From Enterobacter soli ATCC BAA-2102 (GTDB lineage: Bacteria > Pseudomonadota > Gammaproteobacteria > Enterobacterales > Enterobacteriaceae), in assembly GCF_001654845.1 (NCBI RefSeq), contig NZ_LXES01000030.1:1-64000 (forward strand): a stretch of DNA of 64,000 nucleotides, read 5' to 3'. Below the pieces are notes generated by a model. It worked only from the letters and a program-made list of their open reading frames with translations. It was not told the origin of the DNA and made no database searches. A program made the position numbers and the translations under genes. This document shows, piece by piece, positions 55,609 to 63,216 of this stretch. Each line of letters starts with the position of its first letter. Position 1 is the stretch's first letter.

Positions 55609-55947
55609 ATGAAGCTGGTTACGGTTGTAATCAAACCATTCAAACTTGAAGACGTTCGTGAAGCATTGTCTTCCATGGGTATTCAGGGACTGACTGTCAC
55701 CGAAGTGAAAGGCTTTGGTCGTCAGAAAGGTCATGCCGAGCTTTATCGTGGGGCGGAATACAGCGTTAACTTCCTGCCTAAAGTGAAGATTGATGTCGCA
55801 ATCGCTGACGATCAGCTTGATGAAGTGATTGATGTCATTAGCAAAGCGGCCTACACCGGCAAAATTGGCGACGGCAAAATTTTCGTTGCCGAGTTGCAGC
55901 GCGTGATTCGTATCCGTACGGGCGAATCCGACGAAGCGGCATTGTAA
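55609..55947 (+). CDS. glnK: Nitrogen regulatory PII protein GlnK
   Basis: A 112-aa PII trimer subunit that blocks AmtB when nitrogen is sufficient. The uridylylation Tyr is Y51 in the T-loop (GAEYSVNF). The Pro-rich-free C-terminus and B-loop (TGKIGDGKIFV) are typical. AGGGGA precedes the ATG. Cotranscribed with amtB. Confidence 0.98.
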   Translation: MKLVTVVIKPFKLEDVREALSSMGIQGLTVTEVKGFGRQKGHAELYRGAEYSVNFLPKVKIDVAIADDQLDEVIDVISKAAYTGKIGDGKIFVAELQRVIRIRTGESDEAAL

Positions 55948-55982
55948 GTAACTCCTGGCACACAGTGATAGGGATCGAGAAA

Positions 55983-57269
55983 ATGAAGATAGCAACAATC
56001 AAAACGGGTCTGGGTTCGCTGGCACTGCTGCCAGGCCTGGCAATGGCTGCCCCTGCGGTGGCAGACAAAGCCGATAACGCCTTTATGATGATCTGCACCG
56101 CGCTGGTGCTGTTCATGACTATCCCGGGCATTGCGCTGTTCTACGGCGGCCTGATCCGCGGTAAAAACGTCCTCTCCATGCTGACGCAGGTTGCCGTGAC
56201 GTTCGCACTGGTGTGCGTGCTGTGGGTGGTCTACGGTTACTCGCTGGCCTTCGGCGAAGGCAATGCCTTCTTCGGCAACCTCAACTGGGCGATGCTGAAA
56301 AATATCGAACTGACCGCGCTGATGGGCAGCTTCTATCAGTACATCCACGTTGCCTTCCAGGGGTCGTTCGCCTGTATCACTGTGGGGCTGATTGTTGGTG
56401 CACTGGCTGAGCGTATTCGCTTCTCTGCGGTGCTGATCTTTGTGGTGGTCTGGTTGACGCTCTCCTACGTGCCGATTGCGCATATGGTGTGGGGCGGTGG
56501 TCTGCTGGCGACGCACGGTGCGCTGGACTTCGCGGGCGGTACTGTTGTGCACATTAACGCTGCGGTAGCAGGCCTGGTTGGTGCATACCTGATTGGCAAA
56601 CGTGTGGGCTTTGGCAAAGAAGCCTTCAAACCACACAACCTGCCAATGGTGTTTACCGGTACGGCTATCCTCTACTTTGGCTGGTTCGGTTTCAACGCCG
56701 GTTCAGCAAGTGCTGCGAACGAAATCGCTGCGCTGGCCTTCGTGAATACCGTGATTGCAACGGCGGGCGCTATCCTCTCCTGGGTATTTGGCGAGTGGGC
56801 TGTTCGCGGTAAACCTTCTCTGCTGGGTGCATGTTCTGGTGCGATCGCCGGTCTGGTTGGTATCACCCCTGCGTGTGGCTATGTAGGTGTAGGCGGCGCG
56901 CTGCTTATCGGTCTGGTTGCGGGGCTGGCTGGCCTGTGGGGTGTGACTGCGCTGAAACGTGTTCTGCGCGTTGATGACCCTTGCGATGTGTTCGGCGTGC
57001 ACGGCGTGTGCGGCATCATCGGTTGTATCATGACCGGTATCTTCGCGGCGAAATCACTGGGTGGAGTGGGTTACGCAGAAGGCGTCACCATGGTTCACCA
57101 GGTGCTGGTACAGCTGGAAAGTATCGCCATCACCGTTGTCTGGTCTGCCGTTGTGGCCTTTATCGGCTATAAACTGGCTGACATGACCGTCGGTCTGCGT
57201 GTTCCGGAAGAGCAGGAACGCGAAGGTCTGGACGTCAACAGCCACGGCGAGAATGCGTATAACGCCTGA
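55983..57269 (+). CDS. amtB: Ammonium transporter AmtB
   Basis: Trimeric inner-membrane ammonium channel. It is 428 aa with a 22-residue signal peptide (MAA cleavage) and 11 TM helices. The twin-His pore and Phe gate residues are conserved in context (GTVVHINA, DVFGVHGVCG). The start is MKIATIKTG; an earlier in-frame ATG lacks support. Operon with glnK, 35 bp apart. Confidence 0.98.
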   Translation: MKIATIKTGLGSLALLPGLAMAAPAVADKADNAFMMICTALVLFMTIPGIALFYGGLIRGKNVLSMLTQVAVTFALVCVLWVVYGYSLAFGEGNAFFGNLNWAMLKNIELTALMGSFYQYIHVAFQGSFACITVGLIVGALAERIRFSAVLIFVVVWLTLSYVPIAHMVWGGGLLATHGALDFAGGTVVHINAAVAGLVGAYLIGKRVGFGKEAFKPHNLPMVFTGTAILYFGWFGFNAGSASAANEIAALAFVNTVIATAGAILSWVFGEWAVRGKPSLLGACSGAIAGLVGITPACGYVGVGGALLIGLVAGLAGLWGVTALKRVLRVDDPCDVFGVHGVCGIIGCIMTGIFAAKSLGGVGYAEGVTMVHQVLVQLESIAITVVWSAVVAFIGYKLADMTVGLRVPEEQEREGLDVNSHGENAYNA

Positions 57270-57277
57270 TAAACAGC

Positions 57278-57306
57278 AAAACGGCAACCTCAGGTTGCCG
57301 TTTTTT
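57278..57306 (+). terminator. GTTGCCG-type terminator after amtB
   Basis: AAAACGGCAACCT and AGGTTGCCGTTTTTT, a strong hairpin with a 1-4 nt loop, followed by the palindromic repeat. Confidence 0.92.
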
Positions 57307-57314
57307 GTGTTTGT

Positions 57315-57363
57315 CCCCTCTCCTGGTGGGAGAGAATCAGGGTGAGGGCATCAGGCCGCACAA
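57315..57363 (+). repeat. GC-rich palindromic repeat, copy 5
   Basis: CCCCTCTCC and GGGAGAG arms, then a GGGTGAGGGCATCAGGCCGC tail. It starts 8 bp beyond the amtB terminator and ends next to the tesB stop codon. Confidence 0.75.
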
Positions 57364-57365
57364 AA

Positions 57366-58226
57366 TTACCCCCGATTACGCATTACCCCTTCCTGCACCG
57401 TCGATGCCACCAGAATGCCATCCTGAGTATAAAACTCGCCGCGTACAAACCCGCGAGCGCTGGATGCCGACGTACTTTCCACGCTGTAGAGTAACCAGTC
57501 ATTCATATCGAACGGGCGGTGGAACCACATGGAGTGGTCTATCGTCGCAACCTGCATCCCTTTTTCCAGGAACCCAACGCCGTGTGGTTGTAGGGCAACC
57601 GGCAGGAAGTTGAAGTCTGATGCGTAACCCAGCAGATACTGATGGACGCGGAAATCCTCCGGCACAGTGCCGTTGGCGCGGATCCACACCTGACGCTTTG
57701 GCTCAGCAACATGGCCTTTCATCGGGTTATGGAATTCGACCGGGCGGATTTCCAGCGGCTTATCGCACAGGAATTTCTCTTTCACCTGCGGCGGCAGCAG
57801 GTGCGCCAGCGCACGCGCGATATCGGTTTCTGATTTAAGCTCCTCCGGCGATGGGGATGGCGGCATCACTTTCTGATGCTCATAACCCGGTTCCGGCGCC
57901 TGGAAAGAGGCCGTCATATAAAAGATAGGTTTGCCATTCTGAATGGCGGCCACGCGTCGGGCACTAAAACTGTTGCCGTCACGCAGCACTTCAACGTCAT
58001 AAACAATCGGTTTGGCGCTGTCGCCAGGGCGTAAGAAGTAGCTGTGGAAAGAGTGCACCAGACGGTCTGCCGGGACGGTCTCTTTAGCGGCATATAATGC
58101 CTGTCCAACGACTTGTCCGCCGAAGACCTGGCGTAAGCCCAAATCTTCGCTCTGTCCGCGAAAGAGTCCTTCCTCAATTTTTTCCAGGTTCAGTAATGTC
58201 AGCAGATTGTTCAGTGCCTGACTCAT
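57366..58226 (-). CDS. tesB: Acyl-CoA thioesterase II TesB
   Basis: A 286-aa double-hotdog thioesterase that hydrolyses medium and long acyl-CoAs. The active-site Asp region ([13 protein letters not shown]) and the C-terminal Gln region (STVQEGVMR) are present. The start is ATG at MSQALNN; the 4-codon extension is not conserved. Confidence 0.97.
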   Translation of the reverse strand: MSQALNNLLTLLNLEKIEEGLFRGQSEDLGLRQVFGGQVVGQALYAAKETVPADRLVHSFHSYFLRPGDSAKPIVYDVEVLRDGNSFSARRVAAIQNGKPIFYMTASFQAPEPGYEHQKVMPPSPSPEELKSETDIARALAHLLPPQVKEKFLCDKPLEIRPVEFHNPMKGHVAEPKRQVWIRANGTVPEDFRVHQYLLGYASDFNFLPVALQPHGVGFLEKGMQVATIDHSMWFHRPFDMNDWLLYSVESTSASSARGFVRGEFYTQDGILVASTVQEGVMRNRG

Positions 58227-58430
58227 AGTTGTCCTCAATAAAACGCCGTGGCGAAAGATAAGCAGAGTATAACGCAGATTTGAAAGTGGTCCGATGGGTA
58301 GAATAATCTGAATATCGGGCTGAAATCAGGCATTAATCAGTGATTTGTGCCACACTTGTTACGTTATCTAAATGTTAACGACATCGGGTGGGATCGATCC
58401 CGCTGGTGCATTGATGATAAGGAGACTTCA

Positions 58431-58958
58431 ATGAAACTCGTGCACATAGTAAGTGGTTTAGCGGTAGCGGTGGCATTGACGGCCTGCGCAGGTAAGCACG
58501 CCAATACCCAGGCGCCAGCGCCGGATCCAAATACTGTTGACACGCTTTCGCAGCAGACCTCTCAGCAGCCTAACGTTTCTGGTACGGTATGGATCCGTCA
58601 GAAAGTGGCTTTACCGCCAGACGCTGTGTTAACGGTCACCCTGTCGGATGCCTCCCTGGCTGATGCACCTGCCAAAGTGTTGTCGCAAAGAGCGGTGCGT
58701 ACCATCGGTAAACAGGCTCCGTTCAGCTTTGTGTTGCCGTACAACCCGGCTGAAATCCAGCCTAATGCGCGTATATTGCTGAGTGCAGCAGTCACCGTTA
58801 ACGGTAAACTGATGTTTATCACTGATACGGTTCAGGAAGTGATTAACCACGGTGGGACAAAAGCCGATCTGAATCTGGTTGCAGTACAGCAGACAGAAGT
58901 TCCTGTTTCAGCGCAGCCGCCAGTTGCCGCTGAGCCACCTGCCTCAATCCAGCAGTAA
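58431..58958 (+). CDS. ybaY: Glycoprotein/polysaccharide-type lipoprotein YbaY
   Basis: A 175-aa lipoprotein of the YbaY family (DUF in older annotation). Signal peptide with lipobox LTAC at about residue 20, then a YscW-like domain (VSGTVWIRQKVALPPDAVL...). The C-terminal 25 residues are Pro/Ala-rich and shorter than in E. coli. AAGGAG precedes the ATG. Convergent with atl. Confidence 0.92.
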   Translation: MKLVHIVSGLAVAVALTACAGKHANTQAPAPDPNTVDTLSQQTSQQPNVSGTVWIRQKVALPPDAVLTVTLSDASLADAPAKVLSQRAVRTIGKQAPFSFVLPYNPAEIQPNARILLSAAVTVNGKLMFITDTVQEVINHGGTKADLNLVAVQQTEVPVSAQPPVAAEPPASIQQ

Positions 58959-58965
58959 TGACCTA

Positions 58966-58996
58966 TGCCCTCTTCCCGGTGAAGAGGGCAGTTTTC
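58966..58996. terminator. Bidirectional terminator, ybaY/atl
   Basis: TGCCCTCTTC and GAAGAGGGCA with a 5-nt loop and GTTTTCT after. It is similar in base content to the palindromic repeat but lacks its tail. Confidence 0.85.
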
Positions 58997-59331
58997 TAGT
59001 ACACCCAACGATATTTCTGTAAATCGATTTTCCCGCCCCCCGACACCTGTACGCCTTCAGAGAGCAATGCCTGACGCTGGCGCTGTAAATCCGGGCCTGT
59101 CAGTGAGATGGTCCCGTGACGATTAACCACCCGATGCCAGGGGAGGGTGCTGCCTTCCGGTAACCGTTTCAATACGCCTCCGACCTGACGTGCCGCGCGG
59201 GGTGAGCCTGCCAGTCGGGCGACATCTCCGTAAGTGGTTACGTAGCCTTCGGGAATTGAGGCGACAATCTGCCAGACTCTGACAGGGAATGAGTCAGGTA
59301 ACGGTTCGGGAATCGAATCGAAAGCGTCCAT
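58996..59331 (-). CDS. atl: Alkyltransferase-like protein Atl (YbaZ)
   Basis: A 111-aa protein that binds O6-alkylguanine and hands it to nucleotide excision repair. The AGT active-site Cys is replaced by Trp (PWHR instead of PCHR), the family hallmark. The N-terminus is shorter than the 129-aa E. coli form and differs in its first ~18 residues. Confidence 0.95.
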   Translation of the reverse strand: MDAFDSIPEPLPDSFPVRVWQIVASIPEGYVTTYGDVARLAGSPRAARQVGGVLKRLPEGSTLPWHRVVNRHGTISLTGPDLQRQRQALLSEGVQVSGGGKIDLQKYRWVY

Positions 59332-59402
59332 TGTGTTTACCAGACAAGAAAAACCACAGGATAAGCGACCTCTGGTAGATTGTGAAGGCGCAATAACCCT
59401 GC

Positions 59403-59810
59403 TCAGGAGGGCTGCTGGACGGTGAATTCCAGTGCCAGGCCGATCACTTTTGTGCTGCTGGCCGCGGGCTGTTCACGCATTGCCACCAGGCTTTCCAGAA
59501 ACTTCAGTTTCCTTGCCTGGGTATTGATGATGAGTTTGGCACGCAGGTCGGGCAGGGCCTGCGAGCAGATTGGATAAATCACCCGCCCGGAAACGGCGAC
59601 AGGAATTCTGCGCAGATTGACGTAACGCACCACACCGACGGTGGAATAGAGCACGGCAACAGGCGTGACAAAAAGCATTGGCTGTTCACTGATGGTCACG
59701 AAATCCAGCAGCAGTTCAGGACGCAGGTAATTCAGCCCCTTGTGGTGAAGGGTTACGCCATCGATGGCCGGCATAGCGAGCGTCAGTGTCTGGGGTAATG
59801 TGCTAATCAT
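59403..59810 (-). CDS. Uncharacterised protein upstream of atl
   Basis: I do not recognise this 135-aa ORF, read from MISTLPQTL with AGGG nine bases upstream; an ATG five codons earlier is also open. It has no signal peptide or TM segment. The middle (VVRYVNLRRIPVAVSGRVIYP) has the beta-rich pattern and an Arg pair that faintly recalls PilZ domains, but the PilZ motif is incomplete. It shares strand with atl (71 bp upstream of it) and is divergent from ffs. Confidence 0.6.
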   Translation of the reverse strand: MISTLPQTLTLAMPAIDGVTLHHKGLNYLRPELLLDFVTISEQPMLFVTPVAVLYSTVGVVRYVNLRRIPVAVSGRVIYPICSQALPDLRAKLIINTQARKLKFLESLVAMREQPAASSTKVIGLALEFTVQQPS

Positions 59811-59964
59811 GGATGTGCCCTGCATGAATGAAACGCATTCGAACAGTGTGGCATAGGCGTGCTAATTTACTGCGAAGAGACTCGCAATCTGTACTTATCT
59901 GGCTGTTACCTGCCTTAAGTTGCATCACGGTTGTGCAATAAACCGTCATCCGAATGCCAGCGGC

Positions 59965-59993
59965 TTGCAATTGCCGGACAGCACAGGGATAAT
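59965..59993 (+). promoter_or_regulatory. ffs promoter with GC discriminator
   Basis: TTGCAA (59965-59970) and GATAAT (59988-59993) with a 17-bp spacer, then a GC-rich discriminator (GCGCCAGCGCG). The start falls near 60001, leaving a ~25-nt leader that would be removed by RNase P, as known for E. coli 4.5S RNA. The discriminator suggests stringent control. Confidence 0.75.
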
Positions 59994-60025
59994 GCGCCAG
60001 CGCGTTGGTTAACAACGCTCTCAAT

Positions 60026-60139
60026 GGGGGCTCTGTTGGTTCTCCCGCAACGCTACTCTGTTCACCAGGTCAGGTCCGGAAGGAAGCAGCCAGAGCAGAC
60101 GACGTGTGTGCCGGGATGTAGCTGGCAGGGCCCCCACCC
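60026..60139 (+). ncRNA. ffs: 4.5S RNA (signal recognition particle RNA)
   Basis: A 114-nt RNA, the E. coli length and nearly identical. The closing stem GGGGGCTCTG/GGCAGGGCCCCC and the conserved apical region with CAGGTCAGGTCCGGAAGGAA (GGAA tetraloop, Ffh-binding loops) are intact. It partners with Ffh to deliver membrane proteins to FtsY and SecYEG. Confidence 0.98.
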
Positions 60140-60200
60140 ATTTCTGCTCTCCTCAGATTTCACCGACCTCTTTCGTATCCCAAACCTTGTGCTTGTTGCC

Positions 60201-60217
60201 TAATTCCACAGGAATTA
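60201..60217. promoter_or_regulatory. Palindrome before the RHH module
   Basis: TAATTCC-ACA-GGAATTA, perfect 7-bp arms with a 3-nt spacer, in AT-rich DNA ~190 bp before the ribbon-helix-helix gene. Such proteins bind short palindromes or direct repeats, but the distance is large, so the link is only a suggestion. Confidence 0.35.
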
Positions 60218-60407
60218 AAAGTATTTAATTCAATATGTAATATATCATTCATCCAACTGAAATATTATTGTCATAAACATGTAATAATAGACTGCCATTT
60301 TATATTCGGATGTCTTTTTTCTGTCATAAGTAAAAAATATAAATCTGGATTACATTGTTAACTTCGTGTATTAAATAAAGAACTTATTCCGAAGGGAAGT
60401 GACAATC

Positions 60408-60659
60408 ATGGCTACTGCGGTATTAAACGTTAAGATTGATGAAGCGCTAAAAGAAAGACTTCGCCACTACGCAGAAGTAAATAATGAGAATTTAAGCGTG
60501 ACCACAGAGAAACTGCTACAGCTGGCATTTGAAGCGGTAGAAGAGGTGGGAGTATCGGAAGAGGATATTGATAATCAGCATACGGAAGAAGAGAGTGTAA
60601 CTCCTTTTACTCCTAAAGAAATCAAGGCTCTACGTAAACTTCTGAAGAAGAGAAAATGA
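60408..60659 (+). CDS. Small ribbon-helix-helix-like protein
   Basis: An 83-aa protein. The N-terminus (TAVLNVKIDEALKERLRHYA) and the following helix (LSVTTEKLLQLAFEAVEE) fit a CopG/Arc-type ribbon-helix-helix DNA-binding domain. The tail is acidic then strongly basic (KALRKLLKKRK). GAAGGGAAG spaces well to ATG 60408; a GTG at 60399 is less likely. It overlaps the next gene by ATGA, which is typical of antitoxin-first or regulator-first pairs. GC content is well below the flanks, suggesting acquisition. Confidence 0.75.
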   Translation: MATAVLNVKIDEALKERLRHYAEVNNENLSVTTEKLLQLAFEAVEEVGVSEEDIDNQHTEEESVTPFTPKEIKALRKLLKKRK

Positions 60660-60871
60660 AACAACAACTGTCAACTGCCAATGACTACAAAGAGGCCTGC
60701 GATTTGTTGCGTTCAGGCTATGTGAAGCATGTACGTCTTGGCTGGAATGTAGGTAGTGATGAGTTCTTTCGGATTGCGTCTGACTGGTGTGATACTGGCG
60801 CAAAAATAAAGAAAGAAGGAGAAAACTTCGTTATTTCTCTTAAGGGTTTCCCTATTCCTCCTCAGCACTAA
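60656..60871 (+). CDS. Unrecognised 71-aa protein paired with the RHH protein
   Basis: Starts inside the stop of the RHH gene (ATGA overlap). No family recognised with confidence. The order helix (YKEACDLLRSG), strand (YVKHVRLGW), helix (GSDEFFRIASDWCDTGA), strands (KIKKEG, NFVISLKG) resembles the TusA/SirA two-layer fold without its N-terminal CPxP strand. A toxin role is possible from the layout but unproven. A strong terminator follows. Confidence 0.65.
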   Translation: MKQQLSTANDYKEACDLLRSGYVKHVRLGWNVGSDEFFRIASDWCDTGAKIKKEGENFVISLKGFPIPPQH

Positions 60872-60884
60872 GTACCATTCTGTG

Positions 60885-60924
60885 AAAACTGCTGACTGCA
60901 TTCATTTCAGTCAGCAGTTTTTAT
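60885..60924 (+). terminator. Terminator after the RHH module
   Basis: AAAACTGCTGACTG and CAGTCAGCAGTTTT pair perfectly over a 10-nt loop, followed by TTA. Confidence 0.92.
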
Positions 60925-61016
60925 TCTTAATTTCGCTGCGAAATTATCTGTGATAATAATCACGGGTCATTATGTAACCAGCGTAAATTTCAACCCCAGA
61001 TTTAATCTTCATCACA

Positions 61017-62441
61017 TTACACAATGCTCCTTTTTATGGCAGGGGCCGTGGTTTTATTTAATGCCGTCCATAGCGGCTTGATTCTCATCAGCGCGCTCTC
61101 AAGCTCTGCCGGGTCAAGCGTAAAGGGCATACGTAAATAGCGGTCAAACGCCCCCGACAGGCCAAATCGTGTTCCGGTACCCAGATTGATCCCCAGCGTT
61201 TCTGCCCGTGCGGCAAGCTGTGTAGCCTGCATTCCTGGCAGTTCCACCCAGTAAGAAAGCCCGCCTTCCGCGTCGTGGAAAGTCCACTCCGGGAAATGTT
61301 CACGCAGCAGTTCACTGCACCGCTTACGGCGTTCGGCCAGCATTTGCCGTCGGGCAGGCAAAAACGTGTCGCTGTTTTCGATAAGCCACAGCGTTGCCAG
61401 CTGTTCCAGCACCGGTGAGCCCAAATCCAGGGTATCGCGGGTCTGGGCGAGGGTAGCAATGGTGCGCGATGACGCGCGGATCCAGCCCAGACGCAGGCCA
61501 CCCCAGAAACTTTTTCCTGCCGAGCCCAGGGTGATGACCGTCGCCTCCGGGTTAAAGGATGCCAGCGGCGGGGGCGGTGGAGAATCAAACCAGAGATCCA
61601 CCATGGTTTCATCGACAACCAGCGTGGTGCGGGTCTGTGCGGCAATGTCGGTTATCGCTTTGCGGGTCGGGATGTCCATACAGCGCCCTGTCGGGTTATG
61701 GAAATCCGGCATCAGGTAGGCCAGGCGTGGCGCGGTTTGCGCAAGCGTTGCGGCAAAACCGTCGGTATCCCAGCCCGTTTGTGGTAAGGAGACGCCTACC
61801 GGACGACACAACGCCCCCTGGATAGCGGCGATGGCCAGTGGGTAGGTTGGATGATCCACCACAACGCGGTCGCCGGGGCCCGTCATCATGCGTAACACCA
61901 GCGCGAAGGCGCTGACTGCGCCGTTGACGACCATCACTTCGTCTGCTCGAGTCGCCAGCCCGCGTGCGGTATAGCGTGCGGCAATGGCTTCCCGCAGGGC
62001 CAGTAATCCGGACTGATCGTAACCTGTGAGCGAAAGATACTGCGTAATGGCCGATAGTGCGTACGTATAGGCCTGGTGAATTTCCGGCCCGGCGTTGAGT
62101 GCCGCGGTGGAAAGATCCAGTGCTACGCTTGCCGCAGAGAGGGTCGGTACGGCCCGGGAATCCGGCAGGATCACGCGTGAACCACTGCCATGACGACTCT
62201 CCAGATAGCCCTCATCCCGCAGGCTGGCTAATGCACTGCTGATGGTGGTACGGCTGACGTCCAGCGAAGAGGCCAGTTCACGCTCGCCCGGTAAACGGGT
62301 ATTAAGCGCCAGTCGGCCATCAAGAATAAGCAGGCGCAAGGCATCTGCCAGCTGTCGCCAGAGTGGTGTGCGGGATGTGGTTTGCTGCCAGTGGCCTAAC
62401 AAGCGTACCAGTGACTGACTACCAAAACGACGAGATGACAT
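61017..62441 (-). CDS. yczR: MocR-type PLP-dependent regulator YczR
   Basis: A 474-aa fusion of a GntR winged helix (about 20-85, PLWRQLADALRLLILDGRL, ...DVSRTTISSALASLRDEGY) and a fold-type I aminotransferase domain with the PLP Lys K310 (GSAGKSFWGG). Start ATG 62441 (MSSRRFG); a 49-codon extension reaching into the yczE start is rejected. MocR regulators of the YczR group sit divergent from the membrane protein yczE, as here, and control it. Confidence 0.88.
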   Translation of the reverse strand: MSSRRFGSQSLVRLLGHWQQTTSRTPLWRQLADALRLLILDGRLALNTRLPGERELASSLDVSRTTISSALASLRDEGYLESRHGSGSRVILPDSRAVPTLSAASVALDLSTAALNAGPEIHQAYTYALSAITQYLSLTGYDQSGLLALREAIAARYTARGLATRADEVMVVNGAVSAFALVLRMMTGPGDRVVVDHPTYPLAIAAIQGALCRPVGVSLPQTGWDTDGFAATLAQTAPRLAYLMPDFHNPTGRCMDIPTRKAITDIAAQTRTTLVVDETMVDLWFDSPPPPPLASFNPEATVITLGSAGKSFWGGLRLGWIRASSRTIATLAQTRDTLDLGSPVLEQLATLWLIENSDTFLPARRQMLAERRKRCSELLREHFPEWTFHDAEGGLSYWVELPGMQATQLAARAETLGINLGTGTRFGLSGAFDRYLRMPFTLDPAELESALMRIKPLWTALNKTTAPAIKRSIV

Positions 62442-62527
62442 ATGCAGTCCACTATTTGAAAACTGGACATTAATCATAAGACCATTTTCGCCGAAGATGA
62501 AAGCCTGGTTCTTCGGAGAAGATAAAA
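62442..62527. promoter_or_regulatory. Divergent yczR/yczE control region
   Basis: An 86-bp gap. AGTCCA (62446) and TGGACA (62464) form an inverted pair 12 nt apart, and AGACCA (62479) is a third related half-site. Repeated half-sites of this kind are expected for a MocR dimer. The downstream GGAGAAG is the yczE ribosome site. Confidence 0.45.
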
Positions 62528-63139
62528 ATGTTACGTCGTCTGGTACAACTTTATGTCGGATTAGGGCTGTATGGTCTTTCAACCGCAATGTTTATTCGTT
62601 CCGATCTGGGGGTCGATCCGTGGGACGTATTTCACCTTGGGGTGGCAATACAGTTGGGTATGAGCATTGGCACGGTAATTATTTTAACCGGCGCTGCGGT
62701 ACTGCTGTTTTGGGTCCCGCTGCGGCAGTGGCCTGGGCTTGGCACGATAAGTAACGTTATTTGTATTGGCCTGGCTGCCGATGCCACGATGATGCTGATC
62801 CCTGAGTTGACTTCACTTCCCCTGCGTATTGCTCTGCTGGTAGCGGGCATTGTGGTTAATGCGATAGCGACAGGGATGTATATTGGCGCCGGTTTTGGAC
62901 CTGGCCCACGTGACGGCCTGATGACAGGCATTTATGCCCGACTGGGCTGGTCTATCCGCAGTGTGCGTACGTCCATTGAGGTATCGGTGTTACTGATTGG
63001 TATCATGCTTGGCGGGTCGTTCGGTGTCGGTACGGTGCTGTATGCATTAACCATTGGCCCGCTGATCCAGATCTGCCTGCCCTGGTTTCGCCAGAAACCG
63101 CAGGTGCAAAAGATACCTCAGCCTGAGCAAGTTGTTTAA
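62528..63139 (+). CDS. yczE: YczE/YyaS/YitT-family membrane protein
   Basis: A 203-aa inner-membrane protein with five hydrophobic spans and the family motifs LGVDPWDVFHLGVA and GAGFGPGPRDGLM. The family is of unknown transport role; a Bacillus homologue affects peptide-antibiotic production. Divergent from yczR. A Pro/Gln/Lys tail ends the protein. Confidence 0.87.
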   Translation: MLRRLVQLYVGLGLYGLSTAMFIRSDLGVDPWDVFHLGVAIQLGMSIGTVIILTGAAVLLFWVPLRQWPGLGTISNVICIGLAADATMMLIPELTSLPLRIALLVAGIVVNAIATGMYIGAGFGPGPRDGLMTGIYARLGWSIRSVRTSIEVSVLLIGIMLGGSFGVGTVLYALTIGPLIQICLPWFRQKPQVQKIPQPEQVV

Positions 63140-63216
63140 TTTTGCGAAGCGCTCACAAGTATTAACGGCGCGGCTGTGCCAGAATAGCGGCATCTCTTGT
63201 CGCAATGTCAGAATGC

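Noticed and set aside
59931..60203. 90-aa plus-strand open frame
   Set aside because: It covers the ffs promoter and the 4.5S RNA gene; the RNA is certain and the ORF has no support.
60321..60330. CTGTCATAAG as a PhoB box
   Set aside because: Only one of the two 7-bp repeats is present; the second is A-rich and does not match.
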